DNA of 64,000 bases, taken from NCBI RefSeq assembly GCF_002846205.1, contig NZ_PHKV01000007.1:92876-156875 (forward strand), given 5' to 3'. This stretch comes from Xanthomonas prunicola (GTDB lineage: Bacteria; Pseudomonadota; Gammaproteobacteria; Xanthomonadales; Xanthomonadaceae). The position numbers were made by a program, and so were the translations under genes. Shown here piece after piece: positions 41,085 to 50,436 of this stretch (position 1 is its first letter; every line of letters starts with the position of its first letter). The notes beneath the pieces were generated by a model. The model was not told the origin of the DNA, made no database searches, and saw only the letters and a program-made list of their open reading frames with translations.

Positions 41085-41463
41085 CGTGCGCTCCAGTCAA
41101 AGGTAGGGTCGTGGCGGCAGACACAACGTCAGGCGGCTGTCTGGCGTGCAGGCATCTGGCCGGCACGCACCTGACGAATCCGCTTGCCAGTTGCGCACTC
41201 AAGACTCGCGCTCGCTGTGTCACTGTCATCGCATAGCGCGATACGTTGCCATCCAGGCACGATGGTAAGGCCAAGCGTTCGCGCGCGGATGCGTCGCAAA
41301 CCCTGCCCAGTGGAACGATGTGTGACGCGATTAGGTCGCGGTCGATGCTGCACTGCAAATTGACTTTGTTAAGGCCGCACTAACAAATGCTCGATTGTTC
41401 GTTCGACCTTTGCCTGTCCCGCCTTGGGCCGGCCTTATCTTTTTGTTTGGGGAAGCAACTACC
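41085..41463. other. Divergent promoter region before the TonB receptor
   Basis: This gap separates the minus-strand transferase from the plus-strand receptor. It holds the perfect inverted repeat described separately. It becomes AT-richer toward the receptor, as a promoter region would. No gene is seen. Confidence 0.5.
41365..41387. promoter_or_regulatory. Operator-like inverted repeat before TonB receptor
   Basis: TTTGTTA and TAACAAA are a perfect 7-bp inverted pair with a 9-bp centre, 76-98 bp upstream of the receptor GTG start. There is no T-run, so an operator is more likely than a terminator. The cognate regulator is not in the window. Confidence 0.5.
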
Positions 41464-44400
41464 GTGAGAGAGACTCGCACCCTGCCGCGCACGCGGCGCC
41501 TGACGTCTGCCCTGCTGTTTGCATTGTCGACGCCGCTGGCCGCGCAGACCGCGCCGGCGCCGCAGTCCGCATCCACCGTTCCGGGTTCCAGTCAGGCCGA
41601 CCCCGCCACCCTCGATACCGTCCAGGTCAGTGGTATCCGCGGCAGCCTTACCTCGTCGATGAACGTCAAACGCGATGCGCAAGGCATCGTCGATGGCATC
41701 GTGGCCGAAGACATCGGCAAGTTCCCCGATACCAATCTGGCTGAGTCGTTGCAGCGTATCAGCGGTGTGTCGATCGACCGCTCGCTGGGCGAAGGCTCGC
41801 GCGTCACCGTGCGCGGTGTCGGCCCGGACTTCAACCTGGTGCTGTTGAACGGCCGGCAGATGCCGGGTGCCAGCATCGAGGAATCCAACGCCTCCAACTC
41901 GCGTGCGTTCGACTTCGCCAACCTGGCGTCCGAGTCGATCTCCGGCATCGAGGTGTTCAAGACCAGCCGTGCCAGCACGCCCACCGGCGGTATCGGCGCG
42001 ACCATCAACATCAAGACCGCCCGTCCGCTGGATAATCCGGGCATGCATGCCAATGTCGGCCTGAAGGGTGTGCACGATGCGTCCAACGAGAACCTGCCGG
42101 GCCGCTTGCAGGGCGATTCGCTGACGCCGGAAATTTCCGGCATTTTCAGCAACACCTCGGCCGACGGACGCTTTGGCGTGTCGCTGAGCGGCAGCTACCA
42201 GGAACGCGACTTTGGCTACAGCCAGGTTGGCGTGCCCAATGGCTGGCGCGCATTCCGTGGCGATTCGACCGCCTACGGCACCATTCCGCAGCCGGGTGCG
42301 CCGGGCTCGGAGAACATCGTCAACCGCCCTGGTCCGAACGATATCTATTCGGTACCGCAGAACCTCAATTACCGCGTGGTGGGCGTCGAACGCCAACGCA
42401 CCAACGGTCAGCTGGTGCTGCAGTACAAGCCGCTGGACAACATCACCACCACGCTGGATTACACCTACTCGGAAAACAAGATCCAGCAGCAGCGCAACGA
42501 GATGTCGGTGTGGTTCAACTACGGACCGTCCGCCAGCTCCTGGACCAAGGGACCGGTCGCAGGTCCGATTACCTATTCGGAAATCGTCGATCCCCCCACC
42601 AGCGATCTGGCCACCGCCGGCTCCAAGGCGGCCACGCGTAACCAGAACAAATCGCTCGGCTTCAATGTGGATTGGGCGGTGAACGATCAGTTCAAACTCA
42701 ACTTCGACATCCATCGCTCCACCGCCGAAGCGGGCGCGGACAGCCCGTATGGGTCGAGCAACTCGCTGGGCGTGTCCGGCTTCTACCGCGGCACCTCGGT
42801 GGTGGATTTCAGCAAGGATTTCCCGGTGCTGCAGCAGCAACTGGGCTTCGGGTTGAACGGTCTGGACCCCTCGCGCACGCTGGTCACCGGCTCGGCATTC
42901 CGCAACAGCTACATGAAGTCGGAAATCGATCAGGCGCAGGTCAACGGCGACTTCACTTTCGAAAACTATTCGCAGTTGAAGTTCGGCATCGGCAGCACCG
43001 AGGTCAAGAACCGCTCGGCGTTCTCCAACGTGCAGCGCGACACCTGGGGCGGCAACGGCACCGCGGCCGATTATCCGGACGATCTGTGGATTCCCAGTTC
43101 GTTTGCGCAGTACTTCGATGCGATCGACGGCAGCGGCAATCCGCAGCAGTTCAACCAGCTGTACCTGTTCGACTTCGAGCGCGTGCGCCAGGCCGCTGCG
43201 CAAGCCGCTGGCAATGACGCGCTGTATCGCATCTCGCCGGTGTTCACCACCGACCGCCGTGTGACCGAAAAGTCCAAGAACGCCTACCTGCAGTGGAACA
43301 ACAGCTGGGACGATCTGCGCGTGCCGATCAGCCTGGCCGCCGGCGTGCGTTACGAAGAAACCAAGGTCCAGGCGCAGGCGCTGGTACCGGTGGCAGTGGG
43401 CATCGACTGGGTCGCCAACAACGAGTTGCCGATCCGCCTGGCCGACTCGGCGTTCGCCGGCGGCAGCGGCAAATACGAATACTGGCTGCCCAGCCTGGAC
43501 CTGAGCTTCAAGCTCACCGAAGACTTGGTGCTGCGCGGCAGCTACGGCGAAACCATCGGCCGTCCCGGCTGGGGCGACATCCAGGGCGGGCAGACGCTCA
43601 ACCAGATCGCGCGCCTGGAAGGCGGCACCGGCCAGGAAGGCAACCCCGGCCTGAAGCCGCTGCTATCGCACAACATCGATTTCTCGCTGGAGTGGTACTA
43701 CAGCGATGCCAGCTACGCCTCGGTGGGCTTCTTCCGCAAGAACATCGACAACTACATCGGCGTCACTACGCGTAACGACACCTCGCTGGGCTTGAACACC
43801 CCGATCGGCGGTGCGTACTGGAACGAAGCGCTGGGCAATGGCTGCGCCTCGGCCGACCTGACCTGTATTCGCAACTACATCTTCCGCAACCGCGGCGGTT
43901 CGCCGGGCGTGGTACGCGGCGCTGACGATGCCAACGGCAACGCCACCGGCGTGATCAGCGGGCAGCCGGGCGATCCGGTAGCCAACTTCGCCATCACCGC
44001 GCCGGCCAATCAGCGCTCGGCATCGTTGGATGGTTGGGAATTCAACCTGCAGCACATGTTCGGCGCCAGCGGTTTCGGCGTGTCGGCCAACTACACCAAG
44101 GTCGATTCCGGGCTGACCTACAACAACTACGTGATCGGCGAGCAGTTCGCGCTGGAAGGCCTGAGCGACTCGGCCAACCTGGTCGGCTTCTACGACAAGG
44201 ACAAGTGGCAGGTACGTGCGGCCTATAACTGGCGCGACGAATTCCTGGCCGCGCGTTTCGACGGCAGCGGTCAGCCCAATCCGGTCTACACCGAAGCCTA
44301 CGGCCAGCTGGACCTGAGCATCGGTTACCAGTGGACCGAGAACCTGTCGCTGAGCCTGGAGGCGATCAACCTCACCAACGAAATCCAGCGTCAGCATGGC

Positions 44401-44478
44401 CGGCAGAAGAACGAGATTATCTATGCCACCCAGACCGGTCCGCGCTACATGCTGGGCCTGCGTTACAAGTTCTGGTGA
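41464..44478 (+). CDS. TonB-dependent receptor
   Basis: A 1004-residue outer-membrane transporter. It has a signal peptide (RLTSALLFALSTPLAAQ), a plug starting VQVSGIRGSL and continuing VAEDIGKFPDTNLAESLQRI, and a beta-barrel ending in an aromatic residue (YMLGLRYKFW). This plug type is found in large Xanthomonas/Caulobacter receptors for carbohydrates. A GTG at 41464 with GGGGAAG upstream is preferred to an ATG at 41395, since it gives a normal signal peptide. SapC-like, cupin and halogenase-like genes follow, an arrangement seen in carbohydrate utilisation loci of xanthomonads. The substrate is unknown. Confidence 0.93.
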   Translation: MRETRTLPRTRRLTSALLFALSTPLAAQTAPAPQSASTVPGSSQADPATLDTVQVSGIRGSLTSSMNVKRDAQGIVDGIVAEDIGKFPDTNLAESLQRISGVSIDRSLGEGSRVTVRGVGPDFNLVLLNGRQMPGASIEESNASNSRAFDFANLASESISGIEVFKTSRASTPTGGIGATINIKTARPLDNPGMHANVGLKGVHDASNENLPGRLQGDSLTPEISGIFSNTSADGRFGVSLSGSYQERDFGYSQVGVPNGWRAFRGDSTAYGTIPQPGAPGSENIVNRPGPNDIYSVPQNLNYRVVGVERQRTNGQLVLQYKPLDNITTTLDYTYSENKIQQQRNEMSVWFNYGPSASSWTKGPVAGPITYSEIVDPPTSDLATAGSKAATRNQNKSLGFNVDWAVNDQFKLNFDIHRSTAEAGADSPYGSSNSLGVSGFYRGTSVVDFSKDFPVLQQQLGFGLNGLDPSRTLVTGSAFRNSYMKSEIDQAQVNGDFTFENYSQLKFGIGSTEVKNRSAFSNVQRDTWGGNGTAADYPDDLWIPSSFAQYFDAIDGSGNPQQFNQLYLFDFERVRQAAAQAAGNDALYRISPVFTTDRRVTEKSKNAYLQWNNSWDDLRVPISLAAGVRYEETKVQAQALVPVAVGIDWVANNELPIRLADSAFAGGSGKYEYWLPSLDLSFKLTEDLVLRGSYGETIGRPGWGDIQGGQTLNQIARLEGGTGQEGNPGLKPLLSHNIDFSLEWYYSDASYASVGFFRKNIDNYIGVTTRNDTSLGLNTPIGGAYWNEALGNGCASADLTCIRNYIFRNRGGSPGVVRGADDANGNATGVISGQPGDPVANFAITAPANQRSASLDGWEFNLQHMFGASGFGVSANYTKVDSGLTYNNYVIGEQFALEGLSDSANLVGFYDKDKWQVRAAYNWRDEFLAARFDGSGQPNPVYTEAYGQLDLSIGYQWTENLSLSLEAINLTNEIQRQHGRQKNEIIYATQTGPRYMLGLRYKFW

Positions 44479-44527
44479 TCCACGCTCTGGCGATGCAGCA
44501 ATGACGGCATCGCTGCAGTCCCCCGCA

Positions 44528-44562
44528 TCCATTCCCCGGCAGCCTGTCTGCCGGGGAATGGA
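44528..44562 (+). terminator. Strong hairpin after TonB receptor gene
   Basis: TCCATTCCCCGGCAG and CTGCCGGGGAATGGA form a perfect 15-bp stem with a CCTGT loop, 50 bp after the receptor stop. There is no T-tract, so it may act as a partial attenuator or mRNA stabiliser that separates the abundant receptor message from the following genes. Confidence 0.65.
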
Positions 44563-44670
44563 CACGGCCGTTGCGCCCGGCCCGATGACGTGAATGCGTC
44601 CAGGGCTTGCCGTGCAGTGGCGATTCGTTGAAGCATGGGCCACGCGCCCGGCGTGCAGTGCCACTCCCCC

Positions 44671-45372
44671 ATGACCAATGCTGTGTTGTTGAACAATCTC
44701 GATCACCGCGCTCTGCGCGTGATCACCGCGCACGGCGCCGCCTACGGCGATGATGTGATATCGGCTGCGACCTTTCCGCAGGAATTCCGCCAGTTGCAGG
44801 CGCAATATCCCATCGTGTTTCATTGCAGCGGTGAGCGCAGTTTTCAGCCGCTGGCATTGCTGGGATTACGCCTGGGAGAAAACCTGTTCCTGGATGGCAC
44901 GCGTTGGGATGCGCCCTATATCCCGCTGTCGATTCAGCGCCAACCGTTCCTGATCGGCGAACAACCCGATGGGCCGATGGTGCATGTGGATCTGGACAGC
45001 CCGCGCATCAGCAGCGTTGAGGGTGAGCTGCTGTTTCGCGAACACGGCGGCACCACCGACTTTCTCGACCACATCAGCCAGGTGCTGCGCACGCTGCATG
45101 ACGGGCTTGCCGCCAGCGATGCGTTTGTCGACCGTGTACTGCGTTACGACCTGCTCGAACCCTTCGTGTTCGAAGCCACCTTGAACAACGGCCTGGAATG
45201 CCGTCTGGCCGGGCTCTACGTCGTGCATGAAGAGCGCCTGCGCAGACTCGATGACGCCGCGCTGCTCGAGCTGCACCGGCATGGCGATCTGGAACCGCTG
45301 TACATGGCAGTAGCCTCGATTGCGCAATTTCGCCATCTGCTCGAACGCATGAATCGTCGTCATGCTGGCTGA
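44671..45372 (+). CDS. SapC-like protein
   Basis: A 233-residue cytosolic protein of the SapC family. The typical opening is present (MTNAVLLNNLDHRALRVIT), and so are the FPQEFRQLQAQYPIVF and ENLFLDGTRWDAPYIPLSI blocks. Its function is unknown, but it regularly accompanies TonB receptors and halogenase-like genes in xanthomonads, including an N-acetylglucosamine locus. The ATG at 44671 starts the conserved region; 44635 is also in frame. It overlaps the cupin gene by 11 bp. Confidence 0.85.
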   Translation: MTNAVLLNNLDHRALRVITAHGAAYGDDVISAATFPQEFRQLQAQYPIVFHCSGERSFQPLALLGLRLGENLFLDGTRWDAPYIPLSIQRQPFLIGEQPDGPMVHVDLDSPRISSVEGELLFREHGGTTDFLDHISQVLRTLHDGLAASDAFVDRVLRYDLLEPFVFEATLNNGLECRLAGLYVVHEERLRRLDDAALLELHRHGDLEPLYMAVASIAQFRHLLERMNRRHAG

Positions 45373-46375
45373 GCCACGCCCCATCGAAGAACGCCACGGC
45401 CTGGACCCGCACCAGCTGGACCCAGCCATCCTTCGCTCCACCACGCCACTGGTGCTGCGTGGGCTGGTGCGCGACTGGCCGCTGGCCCGCGCCGGCGCAA
45501 GTTCCGCCCAGGCCGCTGCCGCCTATCTGCGTGGCTTCGACCGCGGCGAGGCGGTGGTAGCGCAGGTTGGGCCACCGGACATCGGCGGGCGTTTCTTCTA
45601 CAACGCGGACATGAGCGGCTTCAACTTCCGCCCCGAGCGCGTGCCACTGGCGGTGGTGCTGGACACCTTGTTGCGCGACCTCGATACCGCGCAGCCACCG
45701 GCAATCTATGTGGGCTCCACCACGCTGGACACCTACCTGCCCGGGCTGCGCGCGCACAACCCGATCGCGCTGCCGCAACGCGAGCCGCTGGCCAGCATCT
45801 GGATCGGCAACCGCACCCGCATCGCCGCACATCAGGACCTGCCCGACAACCTGGCCTGCGTGGTCGCCGGGCGGCGGCGTTTTACGCTGTTTCCACCCGA
45901 GCAGTTGGCCAACCTCTACATCGGCCCGTTGGATCTGACCCCGGCCGGGCAACCGGTCAGCCTGGTGGATATCGCCGCACCGGATCTGCAGCGCTTTCCG
46001 CGCTATGCGCAAGCGCTGGACCATGCGCTGGTCGCCGAGCTGGCGCCGGGCGATGCATTGTTCATTCCCAGCATGTGGTGGCATCACGTCCAGGCACTGG
46101 AGAGCTTCAACGTGCTGGTGAATTTCTGGTGGCGGCAGAGCCCGGCCTACATGGATTCGCCGATGAACGCGCTGATGCTGGCGCTGCTGACCATCCGCGA
46201 CTTGCCGGCCGAACAACGCGCCACCTGGCAAGAGGTGTTTCGTCACTATGTCTTCGAGGCAGACGCCACCACCGCCGCGCATCTGCCCGATGCCGCGCGC
46301 GGCGTGCTGGCCCCGATGGACGACGCCAGCGCGCGCAGCCTGCGCGCACGGCTGCTGCAACGCTTGAATCGCTGA
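45362..46375 (+). CDS. Cupin-like (JmjC-related) protein
   Basis: A 337-residue cupin_8-like protein. The N-terminal LRSTTPLVLRGLVRDWPLA, the putative iron-binding HQD in RIAAHQDLPDNLACVV, the RRRFTLFPPEQ block and the later His in IPSMWWHHVQAL match JmjC-like 2-oxoglutarate oxygenase folds. The exact activity is unknown; related proteins sit in the same SapC/halogenase clusters (Pass1-like). It overlaps the SapC-like gene by 11 bp and is followed 10 bp later by the halogenase-like gene. Confidence 0.87.
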   Translation: MLAEPRPIEERHGLDPHQLDPAILRSTTPLVLRGLVRDWPLARAGASSAQAAAAYLRGFDRGEAVVAQVGPPDIGGRFFYNADMSGFNFRPERVPLAVVLDTLLRDLDTAQPPAIYVGSTTLDTYLPGLRAHNPIALPQREPLASIWIGNRTRIAAHQDLPDNLACVVAGRRRFTLFPPEQLANLYIGPLDLTPAGQPVSLVDIAAPDLQRFPRYAQALDHALVAELAPGDALFIPSMWWHHVQALESFNVLVNFWWRQSPAYMDSPMNALMLALLTIRDLPAEQRATWQEVFRHYVFEADATTAAHLPDAARGVLAPMDDASARSLRARLLQRLNR

Positions 46376-46385
46376 GGACTCCGCC

Positions 46386-47951
46386 ATGCCCGACACCATG
46401 CCTTCCGACCCGCAACAGCGCCCGGTGCGCCGCGTCGTCATCGCCGGTGGCGGCACGGCCGGCTGGATGGCCGCTGCGGCGCTGTCGAAGCTGCTGGGCC
46501 GGCACCTGCAGATCACCCTGGTGGAGTCGGACGAGATCGGCACGGTGGGCGTGGGCGAAGCCACCATTCCCAGCCTGGTCACCTTCCACCGGCTGCTGGA
46601 GATCGACGAGGCCGCCTTCATGGTCGCCACGCAGGCCACCATCAAGCTCGGTATCGCCTTCGAACACTGGCGCGATGTGGACCGGCATTACATCCATTCC
46701 TTCGGTCATGCCGGCACCGATCACTGGAGCGCCGGGTTCCAACATTTCTGGTTGAAGGGGCGCCAGCGCGGCGTCGCGCGCGACTTCGGCGACTATTGCC
46801 TGGAACTGCGTGCCGCGCAGGAAGGCCGCTTTGCGCACCTGCCCAATGGCGGCATGAATTACGCCTATCACCTGGACGCTGGGCTGTACGCGCGCTTCTT
46901 GCGCCGCTTCAGCGAAGGCTTCGGCGTCACGCGCATCGAAGGCCGCATCGGCCAGGTGGAGACCGATGCCGAAAGCGGCTTTCTCACCGCACTGACGCTG
47001 CAGGACGGCACGCGGGTGGAAGGCGACCTGTTCCTGGATTGCACCGGCTTTGCCGGGCTGCTGATCGGCAAGACGCTGGGCGTGGGCAGGGACGATTGGT
47101 CGCACTGGTTATTCGCCGACAGTGCGTTGGCGGTGCAGACCGAATCGGTGGGCCCACCGGTGACCTACACCCGCTCGCGCGCCGATCAGGCCGGCTGGAT
47201 GTGGCGCATTCCGCTGCAGCACCGGGTGGGCAACGGCATCGTGTATTCCAGCCGCTACATGGACCAGGACAGCGCGCGTGCGGTGCTGGAACGCAACCTC
47301 ACCGGGCGCGCGCTCACCGAGCCGCGGCCGCTGCGTTTCACCCCCAACCAGCGCCACCGCGTGTGGGAAAAGAACTGCGTGGCGCTGGGCCTGGCAAGCG
47401 GGTTCCTGGAGCCGCTGGAATCGACCAACATCCATCTGATCCAGCGCGGCATCATCCGTCTGCTGCAGACCTTTCCGCAGGTCATCAACGCTGTCGACAG
47501 CGCCGAGTACAACCGCCAGGCAGCGCAGGAGATCACGCACATCCGCGATTTCGTGATCCTGCATTACCACGCCACCGATCGCCGCGACACGCCGTTCTGG
47601 CGGGACTGTGCGGCGATGGACATCCCCGATTCGCTGCGCCACCGGGTGGAGCTGTTCCGCCAGAGCGGGCGCGTGTTCCATCAGGCCAACGAGCTGTTTG
47701 CCGAGAACTCGTGGGTGCAGGTGATGCTGGGCCAGGGCGTCGTGCCGCACCAGCATCATCCGGTGGCCGACCTGATGGGCGATGCGGAGCTGAGCCGCTT
47801 TTTGGAGACCATCCGCACCCGGGTGGAGGGGGCACTGGTGCGGTTGCCCGCGCACGCGGACTTCCTGCACCGCTACTGCCCTGCTCCGCCGCCGCCCGAA
47901 CCGGCCGCACGCGTACCGGCCCCGACGGTCATGGCGACCCCGGCGGAATAA
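46386..47951 (+). CDS. FAD-dependent tryptophan halogenase-like protein
   Basis: A 521-residue flavoprotein. The FAD motif GGGTAGW (residues 21-27), the catalytic-type Lys87 in ATIKLGIAFEHW and the halogenase-type WMWRIPLQHRVG are present. So the residues needed for hypohalous acid chemistry appear intact. Homologues in these xanthomonad carbohydrate loci are not proven to halogenate tryptophan, and the substrate may be different. It needs a flavin reductase, which is not nearby. It is third in the SapC-cupin-halogenase set. Confidence 0.9.
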   Translation: MPDTMPSDPQQRPVRRVVIAGGGTAGWMAAAALSKLLGRHLQITLVESDEIGTVGVGEATIPSLVTFHRLLEIDEAAFMVATQATIKLGIAFEHWRDVDRHYIHSFGHAGTDHWSAGFQHFWLKGRQRGVARDFGDYCLELRAAQEGRFAHLPNGGMNYAYHLDAGLYARFLRRFSEGFGVTRIEGRIGQVETDAESGFLTALTLQDGTRVEGDLFLDCTGFAGLLIGKTLGVGRDDWSHWLFADSALAVQTESVGPPVTYTRSRADQAGWMWRIPLQHRVGNGIVYSSRYMDQDSARAVLERNLTGRALTEPRPLRFTPNQRHRVWEKNCVALGLASGFLEPLESTNIHLIQRGIIRLLQTFPQVINAVDSAEYNRQAAQEITHIRDFVILHYHATDRRDTPFWRDCAAMDIPDSLRHRVELFRQSGRVFHQANELFAENSWVQVMLGQGVVPHQHHPVADLMGDAELSRFLETIRTRVEGALVRLPAHADFLHRYCPAPPPPEPAARVPAPTVMATPAE

Positions 47952-48090
47952 ATTTCGGCAGTCTGCTGCGCAACCCTTGGCTTAGACCGCCCCAGCAATG
48001 CTAGATTGCGGCATTGCCGTCCATTGCGGGAACAATGGCCGGCGCTCGCCGCAACAACGTTATCTTTCGCACTCGGGGTAAGGGGGACGC

Positions 48091-49095
48091 ATGTTGGATC
48101 TGACACAGGGCCGTATGGCACGCCGGATCGCGCCGGTCATTTTGCTGGTTGGCCTGGCCGCCTGCTCCAAGCAGGAAGACAAGGCCGCCACCACCGCGCC
48201 TGCGACCGGCGACACGCCGGCGGCATCGGCACCCACGCCTGCGACGGCGGTCTCGCCGCAGGTGCAGTCGATGGCCGCCGACCAGTTGCGCACATCGGCC
48301 ACCAAGGCGCTGCAGGACAACCGCATGTACGCCCCGGCCGGCGACAACGCGGTGGAGTACTACCTGGCCCTGCGCGAGAAGCAGCCGCAGGACGCCACCG
48401 TCAACAGCGCGCTGACCGATCTGCTGCCTTACACGCTGATCGCCGCCGAACAAAGCATCAGCCGTGAAGAGTTCCCCGAGGCGCAGCGTTTGATTGCGCT
48501 GATCGAAAAGGTCGATCCCAAGGCACCGGCATTGCCGCGCCTGAAGAGCGGCCTGGAAACCGGCATGAAGACCGCCGCCAACCGCTCCGAGCAGGATGCC
48601 GAGCAGGCCAAGAAGCAGGTCGAGGACAAGGCCAAGCAAGCCGCCGAGCAGAAACGTCTGGCCGAGCAGCAGACCCGCGAAGCGGCCGCTGCCCAGCAGA
48701 TTGCCGCGCAGCAGGAAGCGGCTCGCCGGCAGACCGCCGAGGCCGAGCGCCAGGCCGCTGCCCGTCGTCAGGCCGAAACCCCGGCACCGGCGCCAGCGCG
48801 TCCGGCTCCAGCGGCTGCCGCCGCCGCGGCACCGGCCGCGCAGTCGCTGCGCCCGATCAGCACCCCGGCGCCGCGCTACCCAGCCGAAGCACTGCGTGCC
48901 GGCACCTCCGGCGAAGTGCTGGTGGAGCTCACGGTCGGCACCGACGGCTCGGTCACCGCCTCGCGCGTGCTGCGCGCCAACCCGCCGCGCGTGTTCGATC
49001 GCGAAGCGCTCAACGCGGTCAAGCGCTGGCGCTTCGAACCGGTCGCCGCACCGGTGACCACGCGGCGCACGCTGTCGTTCAATCCGGGCGGTTGA
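48091..49095 (+). CDS. Lipoprotein with TonB C-terminal domain
   Basis: A 334-residue protein starting with a lipobox (VGLAAC, Cys25) instead of a TonB-type membrane anchor. A central helical region (about 55-155) may be TPR-like, followed by a coiled coil rich in Ala/Glu/Gln/Arg (about 155-235), a Pro/Ala linker, and a TonB C-terminal domain (RYPAEALRAGTSGEVLVEL, ending with NAVKRWRFEPV). A lipid-anchored TonB-like protein is unusual. The ribosome binding site AAGGGGGAC supports the start. It lies 140 bp after the halogenase gene and may be separate from that operon. Confidence 0.85.
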   Translation: MLDLTQGRMARRIAPVILLVGLAACSKQEDKAATTAPATGDTPAASAPTPATAVSPQVQSMAADQLRTSATKALQDNRMYAPAGDNAVEYYLALREKQPQDATVNSALTDLLPYTLIAAEQSISREEFPEAQRLIALIEKVDPKAPALPRLKSGLETGMKTAANRSEQDAEQAKKQVEDKAKQAAEQKRLAEQQTREAAAAQQIAAQQEAARRQTAEAERQAAARRQAETPAPAPARPAPAAAAAAAPAAQSLRPISTPAPRYPAEALRAGTSGEVLVELTVGTDGSVTASRVLRANPPRVFDREALNAVKRWRFEPVAAPVTTRRTLSFNPGG

Positions 49096-49119
49096 TGCCT
49101 GGATCGTTGATGGCATAGA

Positions 49120-49155
49120 AACGCAACAGCCCGCAGCGATGCGGGCTGTTGCGTT
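49120..49155. terminator. Strong bidirectional hairpin terminator
   Basis: A perfect 16-bp stem (AACGCAACAGCCCGCA with TGCGGGCTGTTGCGTT) and a GCGA loop, between the convergent TonB-domain lipoprotein and the ABC permease genes. It serves as terminator for both directions, although T-runs are short. Confidence 0.8.
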
Positions 49156-49242
49156 GTGGGGGTGGTGTGCAGCGATTGGTGCACCCGTGTGTTTAGACGG
49201 TGTCGCAAGGACTTGCAACAGACCGCTAGTTGCGCAACACCA

Positions 49243-50436
49243 TCAACCCGAAATCGCCAGACGCTCCTGGTGATACCGGCGCACTGCGGCATACCACAGC
49301 AATGCCGCCACACCGAAGCCGGCCAGCAGATACACCGCCCAGGTCTGCACGTTGATGGTCTCGTGGCGGATCACCTTCAACAGCATCTGGTTTTGCGCCA
49401 GAAACGGCACCGCAAAATGCCACAGCTGCGTCTTCAGCGGATACGCCATCAATGCGTAGCCCGGCAGCATCGGCAGCAGCAGCAACCAGGTCATATGCGC
49501 CTGCGCTTCCTTCATGCTCTTGGCGGCGGCGGCCAGATAGGTCAGCAGCGAGGTGCCGACGAACAGCATCGGCACCAGGATGAAGAGCATCTGCAGCATC
49601 GGCACGAAACCGACATTGAGCTGACGACCGAGGTTGGACGTGGACAGCTGCGCACTCAGCTTGAACGCCAGCAAGGTGAGCAACAACGACACCATGCCGA
49701 TCACGCAGGCCGCAGCGATCTTGCCGCTGACAATGGCGCTGCGTGGTGCGGGCGTGGCCAGCAACGGTTCCAGCGATTGGCGTTCGCGCTCGCCGGCAGT
49801 GGCATCCAGAATCAACGACGCGCCCCCCAGAAACGAGGTGATGACCAGCAACACCGGCAGCAGCATCGCCATCATCTGGCCGCGTTTGGCTTCGGCAGTG
49901 GCCAGGTCCTGCGCAGCGATCTCCAATGGTCTGGAAACCTGGGCATCGATCCCGCGCGCCAGCAAACGCAAGGCGCCGACCTGCTGGCTGTAGCCGGTGA
50001 GCGCGGCCTGCAAGCGCATGCTCGGCACATCGGCCTCGCGGCGCGTGCTGTCCTTGATGATCTCCACCAGCGCCGGCCGGCCTTCGCGCCAATCCTCGGC
50101 GTAGCTGTCGCTGATACGCAGTGCCACATCCACATCCTGGTTGCGAATCGCCGCCGTCAGATCGGCTGGCGCATCCACTGCGTTGAGCCCTTGCGCGGCC
50201 AGAAAACGCACCAGATTCGGCGCGTTGCTGCGACCGAGGGTGGGAATGTCGAGCGGCTTGTCGATCTGCGTCCGCACGCGGCTTTCGCTCAGGGCGCCCA
50301 TGCCCAGAATCAGGATCGGGTACAGCAACGGCGATAACAGTAACGCCAATGCCAAGGTGCGCCGGTCGCGCGAGATGTCGCGCAATTCCTTGCGCAGCAC
50401 CGTCCACAGCGTGGACAACAACGATGTCGTGCTCAT
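49243..50436 (-). CDS. NatB-like ABC transporter permease
   Basis: A 397-residue permease of the ABC-2/NatB type. There is one N-terminal membrane segment (about 30-50), a large extracytoplasmic region (about 55-175), then five segments with the family GASLILDATAGERERQSLEPL block. NatAB systems export sodium or drugs; the substrate here is unknown. It follows the ATPase gene with a 4-bp overlap (ATGA). Confidence 0.87.
   Translation of the reverse strand: MSTTSLLSTLWTVLRKELRDISRDRRTLALALLLSPLLYPILILGMGALSESRVRTQIDKPLDIPTLGRSNAPNLVRFLAAQGLNAVDAPADLTAAIRNQDVDVALRISDSYAEDWREGRPALVEIIKDSTRREADVPSMRLQAALTGYSQQVGALRLLARGIDAQVSRPLEIAAQDLATAEAKRGQMMAMLLPVLLVITSFLGGASLILDATAGERERQSLEPLLATPAPRSAIVSGKIAAACVIGMVSLLLTLLAFKLSAQLSTSNLGRQLNVGFVPMLQMLFILVPMLFVGTSLLTYLAAAAKSMKEAQAHMTWLLLLPMLPGYALMAYPLKTQLWHFAVPFLAQNQMLLKVIRHETINVQTWAVYLLAGFGVAALLWYAAVRRYHQERLAISG

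Noticed and set aside
41380..43203. 607-codon minus-strand frame inside the TonB receptor
   Set aside because: It is antisense to a well-supported receptor; its composition is that of an antisense GC-rich frame.
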